NCBI RefSeq assembly: GCF_017468685.1
Contig: NZ_JAFUHT010000059.1
Span: 1-39,270, forward strand
Direction of reading: 5' to 3'
Origin: Methanobrevibacter sp.
GTDB lineage: Archaea > Methanobacteriota > Methanobacteria > Methanobacteriales > Methanobacteriaceae
DNA: 39,270 nt
Part shown: one piece after another, positions 1 through 7,947 of the stretch
Numbering within the stretch: the stretch's first letter is position 1
Layout of the letters: every line of letters starts with the position of its first letter
Notes under the pieces: model-generated
The model's database searches: none
What the model saw: only the letters and a program-made list of their open reading frames with translations
Told to the model about the DNA's origin: nothing
Position numbers and translations under genes: made by a program

Positions 1-1194
1 TCTTTTTGCCTGCGTTCCAAAAATTATGTCGAAGAAAAATAAATAGATATTTCCAGTTATTTTTGCGAAATTCGACTGATAAATTATTTTTTCATCTCTA
101 TTTCTTGGTGTTCTCGTTATATGATGTTCTGCATGATTTTTTATGGTCATTGCAAGGTTATAAACGAATATATGTGCGTAAAAATCTTGTTCAATTATTG
201 GTCTTCGAATTCCACTGAAATCTTCGATTTCAATTAGGTTTTTTAATCTGTCGAATCCTGTTTCTACTGTCCATCTTTTATTGTATAATTCTTTTAAATC
301 TTCTGTTGTAAATTCTTCAGGTGTTAAATTTGTTGCCAGTATTTCTGGTTCGTCTTTTCCAATGTCAACAAGTGCTATGCGAATTTCTAATCTTCCCATT
401 TGCCTTGCTTTCTCTTTTAAATTTTCATCATCAAAAGCTCTCAATCGACTCTCTACTATGTTAATTTTTATGATTTCATCATTAGTCTGCATTTTATTAA
501 TTTGACGTCTAAATACATTTTTTGGAAGTCTTATTAAAAATTTTGAGTCTAAATCAATGGTTTTAACCATCAGCTCAATTGATGGATAACCTCGATCATA
601 AATTGTAATTAATTTTTTAATGTCAAATCTTTGTTTTAAGTTCTCTAAATGTTCAATTGCTAAATCTACTTCATTTGTTATTGTTTCTACTATTTTTACT
701 GTTAAAATATGTTTGGAATGTACATCTAAAAAGCATGATACTCTTGCACGAATTCTATTTTCTTTTAATAGGTTTTCATCGCCAAGCGGGAATTCATTTC
801 GAGTTAAAGTAACATTAGGAAGATCAACAATACTTCCATCACAAGCACAAATTAAATATCCTTTAAATTTTGAAAATCCTGAGAATTTACCATATAATTG
901 GTCAATAAAACATTCGTACATGTCAATGAATACTTTTGGGTCGATGAACATTCGTTGTTTTCCAATTGCTTGGCTAGAAATCGTTTTAAAATCTTTCTTC
1001 ATCATTATAGTGAAAAATCTAATCGTTTCAATATAACCCGTACAGCTTCTTTGAGAAAGAATATATGCAGTATATTCCTTTTGAGTCATTTTTCTATCTC
1101 TAATGAACCTATTCTCTTCAGTAATATATTTTTTTGATATAAAATAATCAAATAATCGAAAAAATTCTTTGACAAATCTATCAAAAGAATACAT
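1..1194 (-). CDS. IS4-type DDE transposase, C-terminus beyond window edge
   Basis: Reading the minus strand from an ATG at 1194 gives 398 codons without a stop, running off the left edge, so the gene looks intact but is cut by the window. The product would cut and join DNA ends of an insertion sequence. Three catalytic acidic residues are visible: D119 in CACDGS, D200 in YDRGYPS, and E311 in YNKRWTVETGFDRLK. The last fits the IS4-family signature Y-(2)-R-(3)-E-(6)-K exactly (Y304, R307, E311, K318). A strong GGGGGT ribosome binding site lies 6 nt before the ATG. Plus-strand reading frames over the same stretch show no family features and are shadows. No frameshift is seen in the visible part. 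Confidence 0.9.
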   Translation of the reverse strand, partial: MYSFDRFVKEFFRLFDYFISKKYITEENRFIRDRKMTQKEYTAYILSQRSCTGYIETIRFFTIMMKKDFKTISSQAIGKQRMFIDPKVFIDMYECFIDQLYGKFSGFSKFKGYLICACDGSIVDLPNVTLTRNEFPLGDENLLKENRIRARVSCFLDVHSKHILTVKIVETITNEVDLAIEHLENLKQRFDIKKLITIYDRGYPSIELMVKTIDLDSKFLIRLPKNVFRRQINKMQTNDEIIKINIVESRLRAFDDENLKEKARQMGRLEIRIALVDIGKDEPEILATNLTPEEFTTEDLKELYNKRWTVETGFDRLKNLIEIEDFSGIRRPIIEQDFYAHIFVYNLAMTIKNHAEHHITRTPRNRDEKIIYQSNFAKITGNIYLFFFDIIFGTQAKR

Positions 1195-1250
1195 GAATTC
1201 AACCCCCAAACAGTTAAATTCGTGACTAAAAAACTTTAATCACTTATATA
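1..1250 (-). mobile_element. Insertion sequence, right part (boundaries not determined)
   Basis: The transposase implies an insertion sequence whose upstream end lies somewhere right of 1194. A TATA-like stretch (about 1240-1252, read on the minus strand) could drive it. An imperfect inverted repeat, GTGACTAAA / TTTAATCAC (1222-1230 and 1235-1243, one mismatch), sits in the leader. The other end is outside the window, so terminal inverted repeats and target duplication cannot be compared. The end coordinate is a guess. Confidence 0.5.
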
Positions 1251-1450
1251 AATATTTATAATTAATAATATTTAAAATAAACTATTAACAATTATTAAAA
1301 TAAGATATAAATAAATTAAAACTATTCATTAAAGTATTAAAATAATTAACTAAAGAATTAACTAAAATAAGTAAAAATTACACATTTAACAAAAAATTAA
1401 AAATAGAAAAAATCAAAAAAAGCTTAAGTTTCTAGGAATGCTCATTAATC

Positions 1451-1464
1451 GAAAGGTTTATATA
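1451..1464 (+). promoter_or_regulatory. Archaeal BRE/TATA promoter of tRNA-Ile
   Basis: CGAAAGG followed by TTTATATA (TATA box at 1457-1464) is a strong archaeal BRE/TATA pair. Initiation about 25 nt downstream would fall near 1488-1491. That leaves a 5' leader of about 30 nt to be trimmed before the mature tRNA at 1519. Confidence 0.7.
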
Positions 1465-1485
1465 TGGTAATTAATATATGTATTA

Positions 1486-1508
1486 GTGTTGACAGTTAAC
1501 TGTCACAC
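1486..1508. repeat. Palindrome at the predicted tRNA-Ile start site
   Basis: TGACAGTTAACTGTCA (1490-1505) is a perfect 16-bp palindrome. GTG (1486-1488) and CAC (1506-1508) extend it once the unpaired T at 1489 is skipped. It covers the position where transcription should start, so it could be an operator or a hairpin in the pre-tRNA leader. The function is inferred from position only. Confidence 0.7.
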
Positions 1509-1518
1509 AATATATTAT

Positions 1519-1593
1519 AGGCTAGTGGCACAGCTTGGTTAGCGCGCTCGGCTGATAACCGGGAGGTCATGGGTTCGAATCCCATCTAGCCTA
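1519..1593 (+). tRNA. tRNA-Ile (anticodon GAT)
   Basis: The 75-nt sequence folds as a complete cloverleaf. The acceptor stem AGGCTAG/CTAGCCT has seven pairs and the discriminator base is A. The D arm has one mismatch (GCAC/GCGC). The anticodon stem is CTCGG/CCGGG with loop CTGATAA, which places anticodon GAT at 1554-1556. The T arm is ATGGG-TTCGAAT-CCCAT. The 3' CCA is not encoded. A run of eight T at 1617-1624 downstream could end transcription. Confidence 0.97.
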
Positions 1594-1708
1594 CTATAAA
1601 CTATTTTTAAAGAAACTTTTTTTTACATGACAATTTTTTCTAAATTTTTTCCAAAAATAATATATATTAAATTCTACAAATAATAACTTAAATATACAAA
1701 AAGTTGGA

Positions 1709-2224
1709 ATGATGATAAAAATGTGGGAAAAGATTAATGAAAAATTTAAAAAATACCCTGCAAGACTAAGAGTTGCAGAAAAAATGATTGAACTTGGACT
1801 ATCTTTAAATGAAGATGGTAAAATCTATTGCGGAAATTTAAAAATCAGCGATAAGGCACTTGCTACCGCAGCAGAAGTTGACAGACGTGCAATAAAATCA
1901 ACAATCGAAGTAATACGCGAAGATACAGAATTATATCAATTATTCAGCAACATCATTCCTGCCGGAACACTTCTAAAAAACATTGCTAAAAATCTGGAAT
2001 TAGGAGTTATTGAAATTGAAGTCGGATCTGAAAGTGAAGGAATCCTAGCAAGTACAGCAAACTTAATTACAAAAAAAGGAATAGGCATAAGACAAGCTTA
2101 TGCAGAAGATACCGAACTTCAACAAAGTCCAATATTAACCATAATCACCGAAGAACCAGTCAAAGGTGATTTGATAAATGAATTTTTAAAAATAAAAGGA
2201 GTTACAAGGGTGTCTATTTACTAA
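1709..2224 (+). CDS. HTH plus ACT-domain regulator (COG2150-like)
   Basis: The protein has up to 171 residues. An N-terminal helical segment resembles a helix-turn-helix (about residues 45-72, LKISDKALATAAEVDRRAIK), and an ACT-like ligand-binding domain follows (about 95-168, ending GVTRVSIY). This arrangement matches the archaeal family annotated as a predicted regulator of amino acid metabolism. ACT domains usually sense amino acids, but the ligand and targets cannot be read from sequence. Three in-frame ATGs exist at 1709, 1712 and 1721. GGAATGATGA before the third makes 1721 (MWEKINEK) a good alternative start. The stop overlaps the stop of the convergent hypC gene. Confidence 0.75.
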   Translation: MMIKMWEKINEKFKKYPARLRVAEKMIELGLSLNEDGKIYCGNLKISDKALATAAEVDRRAIKSTIEVIREDTELYQLFSNIIPAGTLLKNIAKNLELGVIEIEVGSESEGILASTANLITKKGIGIRQAYAEDTELQQSPILTIITEEPVKGDLINEFLKIKGVTRVSIY

Positions 2225-2490
2225 TTTTCACCATTCACTCTTGCTTCCCATTCTTTATCTTCTTCTTCAAGAATTTCTAATAATTCTTCCCAAGCTTCTA
2301 AAGATTCTTTAGCAGCTTCTTCAGTTAATTTTTCTATAGCAAAACCAGCATGTATTAAAACATAATCTCCAACTTCAACTTCAGGCAATAAATCCAATTT
2401 TGCTTGTTGTCTAGCTCCACCAAAATCAGCAATTAAAAAATTGTCTTCTCTGTTAATTTCTAAAACATGAGCAGGTGCTGCAATACACAT
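2221..2490 (-). CDS. hypC: HypC/HupF hydrogenase maturation chaperone
   Basis: This 89-residue protein starts MCIAAP, and the cysteine at position 2 is the invariant HypC residue that, with HypD, carries the Fe(CN)2CO group during [NiFe]-hydrogenase assembly. The small beta-barrel part (residues 1-55, with GGARQQAKLDLLPEVEVGDYVLIHAGFAIEKL-like family features) is followed by an acidic helix typical of the family's C-terminus. GGAG lies about 10 nt before the ATG. No other hyp gene is in the window, so its partners must be encoded elsewhere. The gene is convergent with the ACT regulator and shares its terminal bases. Confidence 0.93.
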   Translation of the reverse strand: MCIAAPAHVLEINREDNFLIADFGGARQQAKLDLLPEVEVGDYVLIHAGFAIEKLTEEAAKESLEAWEELLEILEEEDKEWEARVNGEN

Positions 2491-2569
2491 AACTATCTAT
2501 CTCCAAAATTTAATATATATTAATAATTAAATGTTAGTATTATATAAAACTATCTACATAGGTGTTAAG

Positions 2570-3871
2570 ATGAAAAATATTGTTATTGGATCAGGACCTG
2601 CTGGAAGGCTAGGATCATTGGAACTTGGAAAATTGGGAGAAGAAGTGACTTTAATTGAAAAAAAACATATTGCAGGAACTTGTTTAAATGAAGGATGCAT
2701 GGTTGTTTGTGCATTAACTGACATTACTAAATTTATTGATGAAAACCGACGATTCAATAGCTACGGATTTATTAAAAGCCAAATGGATGTTTCATATGAA
2801 AAAATTGTTGAAAAAATCACTGAAACACAGGAAAAACTGAGATACCTGAACCAGTTGGAAAATGAAAGTGTGGGCAATAACGTTATCTATGGCGAAGCAA
2901 AAATTGAGGGCGAACAGGTCATAGTCAATAACGAAACATATGAATGGGACAATTTACTAATTGCAACTGGTGCTCGACCTTTCATTCCAGAAGTTCCAGG
3001 TAAAGACTATGGATTGACCAATAAGGATATTTTAAAACTTGATGATGTCCCTGAAAAATTAAATATAATTGGCGGAGGAATCATTGCCTGTGAAATAGCA
3101 AATATTTATGCAACACTGGGCAGTGAAGTAAATGTTATTGTGAGAAGCACATTTTTAAAAGAGCTCAGTGAAGCCACTAAAAAATATGTTCTGGAAAATA
3201 TTATCCCAAATGTCAATGTATTGGAAAATACCTCTGTTGAAGAAGTGTTTAAAGATAAAATTTTAACAAGTGACGGTAAAGAATTAGAGGGAATTCCATT
3301 TTTTGCAACAGGAAGGGTTCCAAATAGTGAAATTGCAGAAGGTTTTGTTGAGTTGAATCCTGACAAAACAATTAAAGTTAATGAAATGATGCAAACTGAT
3401 GTTAGTAATGTATATGCTGCAGGTGATGTTACTGGAGGATATCAATTGACACCAGTAGCTAGAATGGAGGGCATCACAGCTGCAAGAAATATGGCTGGCT
3501 ATGCAAATAAAGTAAGCTACAATTGCATTCCTCAAACTTTGAGTCTGAACACTGAAGTGAGTTTTGTGAAAAATGAAAAATCAGAACTAACCGATGATGA
3601 AAAGGCAACAATTGCAATACCTGGAATTGCCGGACCTGGTGCATTCTGGAAAATACTTGAAGGAAAAACAGGCTACACTGAAGTGGAATTTGACAAGAAC
3701 AAAAATAAGATCAATAGAATTAATTCCATTTCCCCATCTTCAACAAGCGATGTTGCATATCTGTCCTATCTGATGAGAATGGATTATGATTTGGATGATT
3801 ACAGTGAATTTTTAGAAATACACCCATCAACCGATACAAACTATAAAATAATAAAAAATATGTGGCTATAA
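2570..3871 (+). CDS. Dihydrolipoamide dehydrogenase-like flavoprotein disulfide reductase
   Basis: From the ATG at 2570 (preceded by GGTG) the product has 433 residues; a longer frame from 2531 lacks a ribosome site. It has the architecture of class I pyridine-nucleotide disulfide oxidoreductases. An FAD Rossmann motif (GSGPAG, near residue 7) comes first, then the redox pair C38/C43 in GTCLNEGC, an NAD(P) motif (IIGGGIIACE) and a second FAD motif (YAAGDVTGG). The dimerisation domain ends with HPSTDTNYK. Two family positions differ from true lipoamide dehydrogenases: the usual PSK after the second cysteine reads VVC here, and the glutamate of the HPxxxE catalytic pair is missing. Substrate therefore unknown; no lipoate-dependent complex gene is nearby. 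Confidence 0.8.
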   Translation: MKNIVIGSGPAGRLGSLELGKLGEEVTLIEKKHIAGTCLNEGCMVVCALTDITKFIDENRRFNSYGFIKSQMDVSYEKIVEKITETQEKLRYLNQLENESVGNNVIYGEAKIEGEQVIVNNETYEWDNLLIATGARPFIPEVPGKDYGLTNKDILKLDDVPEKLNIIGGGIIACEIANIYATLGSEVNVIVRSTFLKELSEATKKYVLENIIPNVNVLENTSVEEVFKDKILTSDGKELEGIPFFATGRVPNSEIAEGFVELNPDKTIKVNEMMQTDVSNVYAAGDVTGGYQLTPVARMEGITAARNMAGYANKVSYNCIPQTLSLNTEVSFVKNEKSELTDDEKATIAIPGIAGPGAFWKILEGKTGYTEVEFDKNKNKINRINSISPSSTSDVAYLSYLMRMDYDLDDYSEFLEIHPSTDTNYKIIKNMWL

Positions 3872-3876
3872 TACCA

Positions 3877-4926
3877 CTATTTAACTCTTTTTAGAATATC
3901 ATCAGCCAGATTATCAGCTGCATTCAGACACTGTTCACCATAAACCAGAGCTTTTTCCTGCAATGAGTCATAGTTTTTGAATGCTTCCTGAATGCTTTCA
4001 TAAACATCATCTACACTAGATTCAATCATGGCCCCCTTAAACACTCCAGCCATGTTCTGATATCTTCCCCATTTGACACGGGCAAGAGCCACAATAGGTT
4101 TTCCATTGGTGAATGCCTCTTCCAGTGAAACACCATCATCAGTTAAAACAGTCAAGTCAGCGAACTTGAACAGGTGATTAATCCAGTCAATATAACCTGC
4201 ATAGATTATTTTATTTTCATCAATAAGTTCACCATATTCCTCTTTTAAAGGCAAACCAACCAGAACAAGATTGTACTCATCGGTTTTATCAGCAACGATG
4301 TTTATTCCATCAACCATTCCCTTAAAGATAGAAGAACCTGAAGAGAACACAATTGTTTTTTTGTTTTCATCAAAATTAGAGTATTCCTTTAGTTTTTGAA
4401 GTGCAATATCCGGATCTCCATCACCCATATTGTCTGCTAAAGGATAAAATGCCTTATCCATATTTTTAGGTAATGTTTCCCATCTGAACTTATCCAGTTC
4501 AGGCAGAATATAACAGTGATTAAATTTAGGACAAACTTTTGAATCCAAAGGTGTTGATATTAAAGAAAATGTAGGTTTGCGAGCAACTTTACCTCCAAGT
4601 GATGCGACAATAGCTCCTCCACCTAAAACTCCTACAACAAAATCAACTTTTAGTTTTTTAATGAGACTTCTAGCTTTAAATGTAGCTGTGAATAATTTAG
4701 CTGCACCTTTTAAAGCAGATAATTTAGTGGCAGAATGTCCTCCGGCATGAGGAACAGAAATCCTATGCCAAGAATATCCGTGCTTTTCAAATAAAGAGCC
4801 GTGAGCAGATGCATCAAGAGCGATTTCACATTGAACTCCCTTTTTTTCCAATGCCTTCATGGCATTTAATGCAGTCATTGCATCTCCACCTAGCCCTCTT
4901 CCTGTGACTATAAATAAACATTTCAT
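3877..4926 (-). CDS. MurG-like glycosyltransferase
   Basis: The start chosen is the ATG at 4926 (MKCLFIVTGRGLGGDAM), which follows a GTGAT ribosome site; an upstream extension to 4998 would overlap the preceding gene. The 349-residue product has two Rossmann-like halves of the GT-B fold. A glycine-rich N-terminal loop (TGRGLGGD), a mid GVLGGG loop and a C-terminal donor-site region (TDDGVSLEEAFTNGKPIVAL) recall MurG and related UDP-sugar transferases. It starts 4 nt after the MraY-like gene. This suggests a two-gene unit adding a sugar to a lipid-linked precursor, plausibly of pseudomurein. The exact acceptor is inferred. Confidence 0.75.
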   Translation of the reverse strand: MKCLFIVTGRGLGGDAMTALNAMKALEKKGVQCEIALDASAHGSLFEKHGYSWHRISVPHAGGHSATKLSALKGAAKLFTATFKARSLIKKLKVDFVVGVLGGGAIVASLGGKVARKPTFSLISTPLDSKVCPKFNHCYILPELDKFRWETLPKNMDKAFYPLADNMGDGDPDIALQKLKEYSNFDENKKTIVFSSGSSIFKGMVDGINIVADKTDEYNLVLVGLPLKEEYGELIDENKIIYAGYIDWINHLFKFADLTVLTDDGVSLEEAFTNGKPIVALARVKWGRYQNMAGVFKGAMIESSVDDVYESIQEAFKNYDSLQEKALVYGEQCLNAADNLADDILKRVK

Positions 4927-4930
4927 AAAA

Positions 4931-5896
4931 TCACATCTTCTTTTCCAATCTAGGTATCTGATTAACGTTTGGAACATATTTTCTAGGATGTCTTGCATGA
5001 GGATTATATAACAATCTTCTAAAACCTAATGAAATCAGCAACGGATTTTTAACATCATACTGTTTGTCTTTCAATATCCATTTTCTTAAAAGGTCTCCCA
5101 ATCCTCCACCAGTCAACACGTCCATAAAGTAATCTCCAAATGTAGGGTCGAGTAATCTTAATTGCTGACGGAAAAATACGGTTAAATTGTTTCTTCTGAC
5201 AAATGCAATAAGTGCTGTTGTTAAAATACCGAAGACAATAACTGACCATAATCCTCCGATTAAATAAAATGCACAGCCCAGTGCCACTCCAAAAGTGTGG
5301 TTTCCAACTTCACCCAACATGATTTTTCCTGAAAAATCAAGTGGAGAATAAGCTAAACACACAATCAATATTAATAAAGGAGTGTAAATAGCTGGAAGTT
5401 CAGCATAAGGCTGAGATCCGATTATCAGCATGACAAGAATTGTTAGAACTGACATTATCATTGTTACAATACAGGTAGATCCAGGCTGCATGTCTGAAAT
5501 GTTCAACGGTTGAACCATTAAAGCGATAAATATTGAAGATACACCCAAACCTTCCAACAATCCAACAATCATGACAAGGATTATTCCAATTCCTCTTGAC
5601 AATTGACCCCATTCAATTCCAAACGGTGATTTTTTTCTTCCAAGTACATCATCGATAAGTGCAAAAATACCAATTATTAAAATAAGATTATTGAAACTAG
5701 GCAACATGTAAAAAGACAGGATTATGAATGGAATTACACCAATTGCACGAGGGATTCCACCTCTAACATTTGGATATAAATTGCCCAAATATCCTCTTTT
5801 TCCAAGAAATCTAAAAATAATATCTAGAATTGCCGTACCTATTGCAGATACAATAAAAACAAATATTAATGCAAAAAGTATCGATGTATACATCAT
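4931..5896 (-). CDS. MraY/WecA-like prenyl-phosphate sugar transferase
   Basis: This 321-residue polytopic membrane protein has about nine to ten hydrophobic segments and resembles the GT4/MraY superfamily. That family moves a sugar phosphate from a nucleotide carrier to a polyprenyl phosphate on the cytoplasmic face. Visible motifs are RGGIPRAIG after the first membrane segment, an acidic IDDVLG loop matching the catalytic DDxxG/K motif, and GEVGNHTFG, which aligns with the GDxGS motif of MraY but has Glu in place of Asp. A basic cytoplasmic tail follows (LYNPHARHPRKY). GTGATATT precedes the ATG. Together with the MurG-like gene it is a likely part of pseudomurein precursor synthesis. Confidence 0.8.
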   Translation of the reverse strand: MMYTSILFALIFVFIVSAIGTAILDIIFRFLGKRGYLGNLYPNVRGGIPRAIGVIPFIILSFYMLPSFNNLILIIGIFALIDDVLGRKKSPFGIEWGQLSRGIGIILVMIVGLLEGLGVSSIFIALMVQPLNISDMQPGSTCIVTMIMSVLTILVMLIIGSQPYAELPAIYTPLLILIVCLAYSPLDFSGKIMLGEVGNHTFGVALGCAFYLIGGLWSVIVFGILTTALIAFVRRNNLTVFFRQQLRLLDPTFGDYFMDVLTGGGLGDLLRKWILKDKQYDVKNPLLISLGFRRLLYNPHARHPRKYVPNVNQIPRLEKKM

Positions 5897-5955
5897 AATA
5901 TCACAATTAAATTAATTTTACATATTAATTTTAATTTTTCCTTATATATAAATAT

Positions 5956-7017
5956 TTAAGCAATGACATATCTCAAAATTGCAGCCACTCCACCAAGGCT
6001 TTCCAATTGTTTTCCACCTTCATGTTCACTGCTTATAACCATCACTTCCCCTTTCATGTTCTCAACCATGTCCATGGCTTCGCCCATGTTATCGTTTGGA
6101 ACCTGACTGTCAAGAATTAGCAATTGCTCAACCGCACCAAGATTAATAGCATTTTGAGTCTCTTTTATACCATAGGCTATTTTTGATGAATTCTTACCAA
6201 TTTGTGAAAGCAGGTTATTTATTGCACCCATTTCCTGAGCCACACGATTTTCAGAGGTCAGCTTTTCAACTGTACCCTTTCTTAAAACCTCTGCAATTCC
6301 ATTTCGCCCACCCGCACCTGTAGATTCGATAATTGATATTTTTGCAAGGTCCTGATGCTTATCCTTCAGATAATCATAAAAGTCGTTTTTGACAAATCCT
6401 GGCCCTGCAATGACAATATTTTGAATTGAATCAAATTTGGTTATTGATTCTATGACTTTTTCATAAAACTGTACGATATTTTTTTGCCTGTTTTTATCAA
6501 TTATTCTTTTGCCTGAAATGTGGCCCTTAATTGGACCGTAATATTCAATACCGAACTGTCTCATCAAACCTAATGTTGCTGAATCATCTTCAAGCACTAC
6601 AATTATTGCAGATAACTTTTTAGAAGCATCAATTGCATGATTCAATCTTTTTATTGCCCATTTTGGCCATCTTGGTTTGGTGATTTTGAGAGGAGTGTTG
6701 AGTTTAACTTCCAGTGTGTGGTGAGAACCCAAAGGTATCAGGTCTTCCGGACCTCTTGTGATTACACCGGTTAATCTTAATTTACCTGTGAATAAGTGAA
6801 AAGAGATATTTTCTATATCCAATCCTAAATAGAAAGTTTTTTTAACTCCCCTATCACTTCTAAGCTTATCGCCAGTATTGTCCTGTATACGCCTTGTGGT
6901 TTTGGATGATGCATTGTCTCCAACTTCTATTATATGAGATAAATGCCACAGATCATCCAGTGTTTCCGGAACAACTTCAACAATTCCTTCCTTTTCATCT
7001 TCGTTTATAATTTTCAT
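5956..7017 (-). CDS. pelA: Pelota, mRNA surveillance / ribosome rescue factor
   Basis: The 353-residue protein begins MKIINEDEKEGIVEVVPETLDDLWHLSHII, the characteristic Sm-like N-terminal domain of archaeal Pelota. The two eRF1-like domains follow, with the conserved VIAGPGF stretch in the middle and a C-terminal domain containing LILDSQVPN. Pelota (Dom34) enters the empty A site of stalled ribosomes and, with an EF1A- or ABCE1-type partner, splits them. It lacks the GGQ peptide-release motif of eRF1, as expected. There is no clear Shine-Dalgarno, and a TATA-like element at about 7051-7059 lies so close that the transcript may be almost leaderless. It is upstream of the MraY-like gene with a gap of about 60 nt. 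Confidence 0.93.
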   Translation of the reverse strand: MKIINEDEKEGIVEVVPETLDDLWHLSHIIEVGDNASSKTTRRIQDNTGDKLRSDRGVKKTFYLGLDIENISFHLFTGKLRLTGVITRGPEDLIPLGSHHTLEVKLNTPLKITKPRWPKWAIKRLNHAIDASKKLSAIIVVLEDDSATLGLMRQFGIEYYGPIKGHISGKRIIDKNRQKNIVQFYEKVIESITKFDSIQNIVIAGPGFVKNDFYDYLKDKHQDLAKISIIESTGAGGRNGIAEVLRKGTVEKLTSENRVAQEMGAINNLLSQIGKNSSKIAYGIKETQNAINLGAVEQLLILDSQVPNDNMGEAMDMVENMKGEVMVISSEHEGGKQLESLGGVAAILRYVIA

Positions 7018-7110
7018 AATTTCATTATATGTATTAGATTTAATTCTTATTAAAATATATTGAAAAAGAATAGTTCACTTTTTGAGAAATTTAATTCCTA
7101 AAAAGCAAAC

Positions 7111-7118
7111 TTTATATA
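7111..7118 (+). promoter_or_regulatory. TATA box of the pst operon
   Basis: TTTATATA at 7111-7118 predicts initiation near 7142, directly before GGTGATAGGA and the ATG at 7154. The leader would be only about 12 nt. I found no clear repeated operator here, although TTAATTCC occurs on both sides of the box (about 7091 and 7134). Confidence 0.65.
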
Positions 7119-7153
7119 GTAGATTAAGATAAGTTAATTCCACGGTGATAGGA

Positions 7154-7942
7154 ATGAAGACAAATTATAAAATCATAACCGTACTACTCATAATATTTTC
7201 AGTACTTACAGTCAATTCCATCCAATCAACAAATGAGCCATTAAGCATTGTTGGATCAACTTCAATACAACCAGTATGCGAACAACTAGCTGAAGAATAT
7301 AAAAAGACACATGACAATGTTGATATCAATATCCAGGGTGGCGGATCAAGCCTTGGGATAAAATGTGCCAAATCAGATGTGGCAGACATAGGAATGTCTT
7401 CAAAAGAAATAGACTGTGAAAATTTAGAAGAACATGAAATTGGACGTGAAGCAATAATCGTCATAGTGAATAATGAAAATCCAATTAATGATTTATCAAC
7501 AAAACACCTTCAAAAGATATTTTCAGGAGAAATAAAAAACTGGAGAGAATTAACTAACATAAGTGGTGAAATTAATGTAATTATAAGAGAAGAAGGTTCA
7601 GGAACACTCGACTCATTTAAAAGCACCGTAATGAAAAATCAGTCATTTAAAAAAGATGCAATAATTCAAAATTCTGCAGGCAGCGTAAAACAAAGTGTCA
7701 TTCAGGACAGAAATGCAATCGGTTTTGTTTCATTTGCACACCTCGACGACAGCATAAAAAACATAAGCATTGATAAAGTATCCCCTTCAAAAGAATCAGT
7801 GATTGAAGGAACTTACAAACTTCAAAGACCATTCATATTGCTTAGCGATAAAAATTGTGACAACAAAGCAAAAGAATTTATAAATTGGACAATGAGCGAG
7901 GAATCTGATAGTGTTTTAGATAAAGAAAAAATCATAAGGTGA
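7154..7942 (+). CDS. pstS: Phosphate ABC transporter substrate-binding protein PstS
   Basis: The start is the ATG at 7154, preceded by GGTGATAGGA, rather than the GTG inside that site. The 262-residue product begins with a Sec signal (MKTNYKIITVLLIIFSVLTV) without a lipobox cysteine. Mature sequence starts near LSIVGSTSIQPVCEQLAEEY, a phosphate-binding signature also seen in GSGTLDSFK and in GGGSSLG. The protein captures phosphate outside the cell and delivers it to PstCA. It is first in a four-gene operon; its stop lies 5 nt before the pstC start. Confidence 0.93.
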   Translation: MKTNYKIITVLLIIFSVLTVNSIQSTNEPLSIVGSTSIQPVCEQLAEEYKKTHDNVDINIQGGGSSLGIKCAKSDVADIGMSSKEIDCENLEEHEIGREAIIVIVNNENPINDLSTKHLQKIFSGEIKNWRELTNISGEINVIIREEGSGTLDSFKSTVMKNQSFKKDAIIQNSAGSVKQSVIQDRNAIGFVSFAHLDDSIKNISIDKVSPSKESVIEGTYKLQRPFILLSDKNCDNKAKEFINWTMSEESDSVLDKEKIIR

Positions 7943-7947
7943 TGATT

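Larger units (their letters stand above)
1195..1518. other. AT-rich intergenic stretch between transposase and tRNA-Ile
   Basis: This stretch has no credible gene. Its left end holds the presumed transposase promoter and leader. The middle (about 1250-1440) is almost pure A/T with short degenerate repeats such as AATTAACTAAA. The right end holds the tRNA promoter and a palindrome listed separately. Confidence 0.7.

Noticed and set aside
6-1137. Several plus-strand reading frames of 70-138 residues
   Set aside because: They lie opposite the transposase, have no family features or ribosome sites, and the minus strand explains the region fully.
4927-4998. Longer N-terminus for the MurG-like protein
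   Set aside because: It would overlap the MraY-like gene by 68 nt and lacks homology to the family; the ATG at 4926 has a ribosome site.
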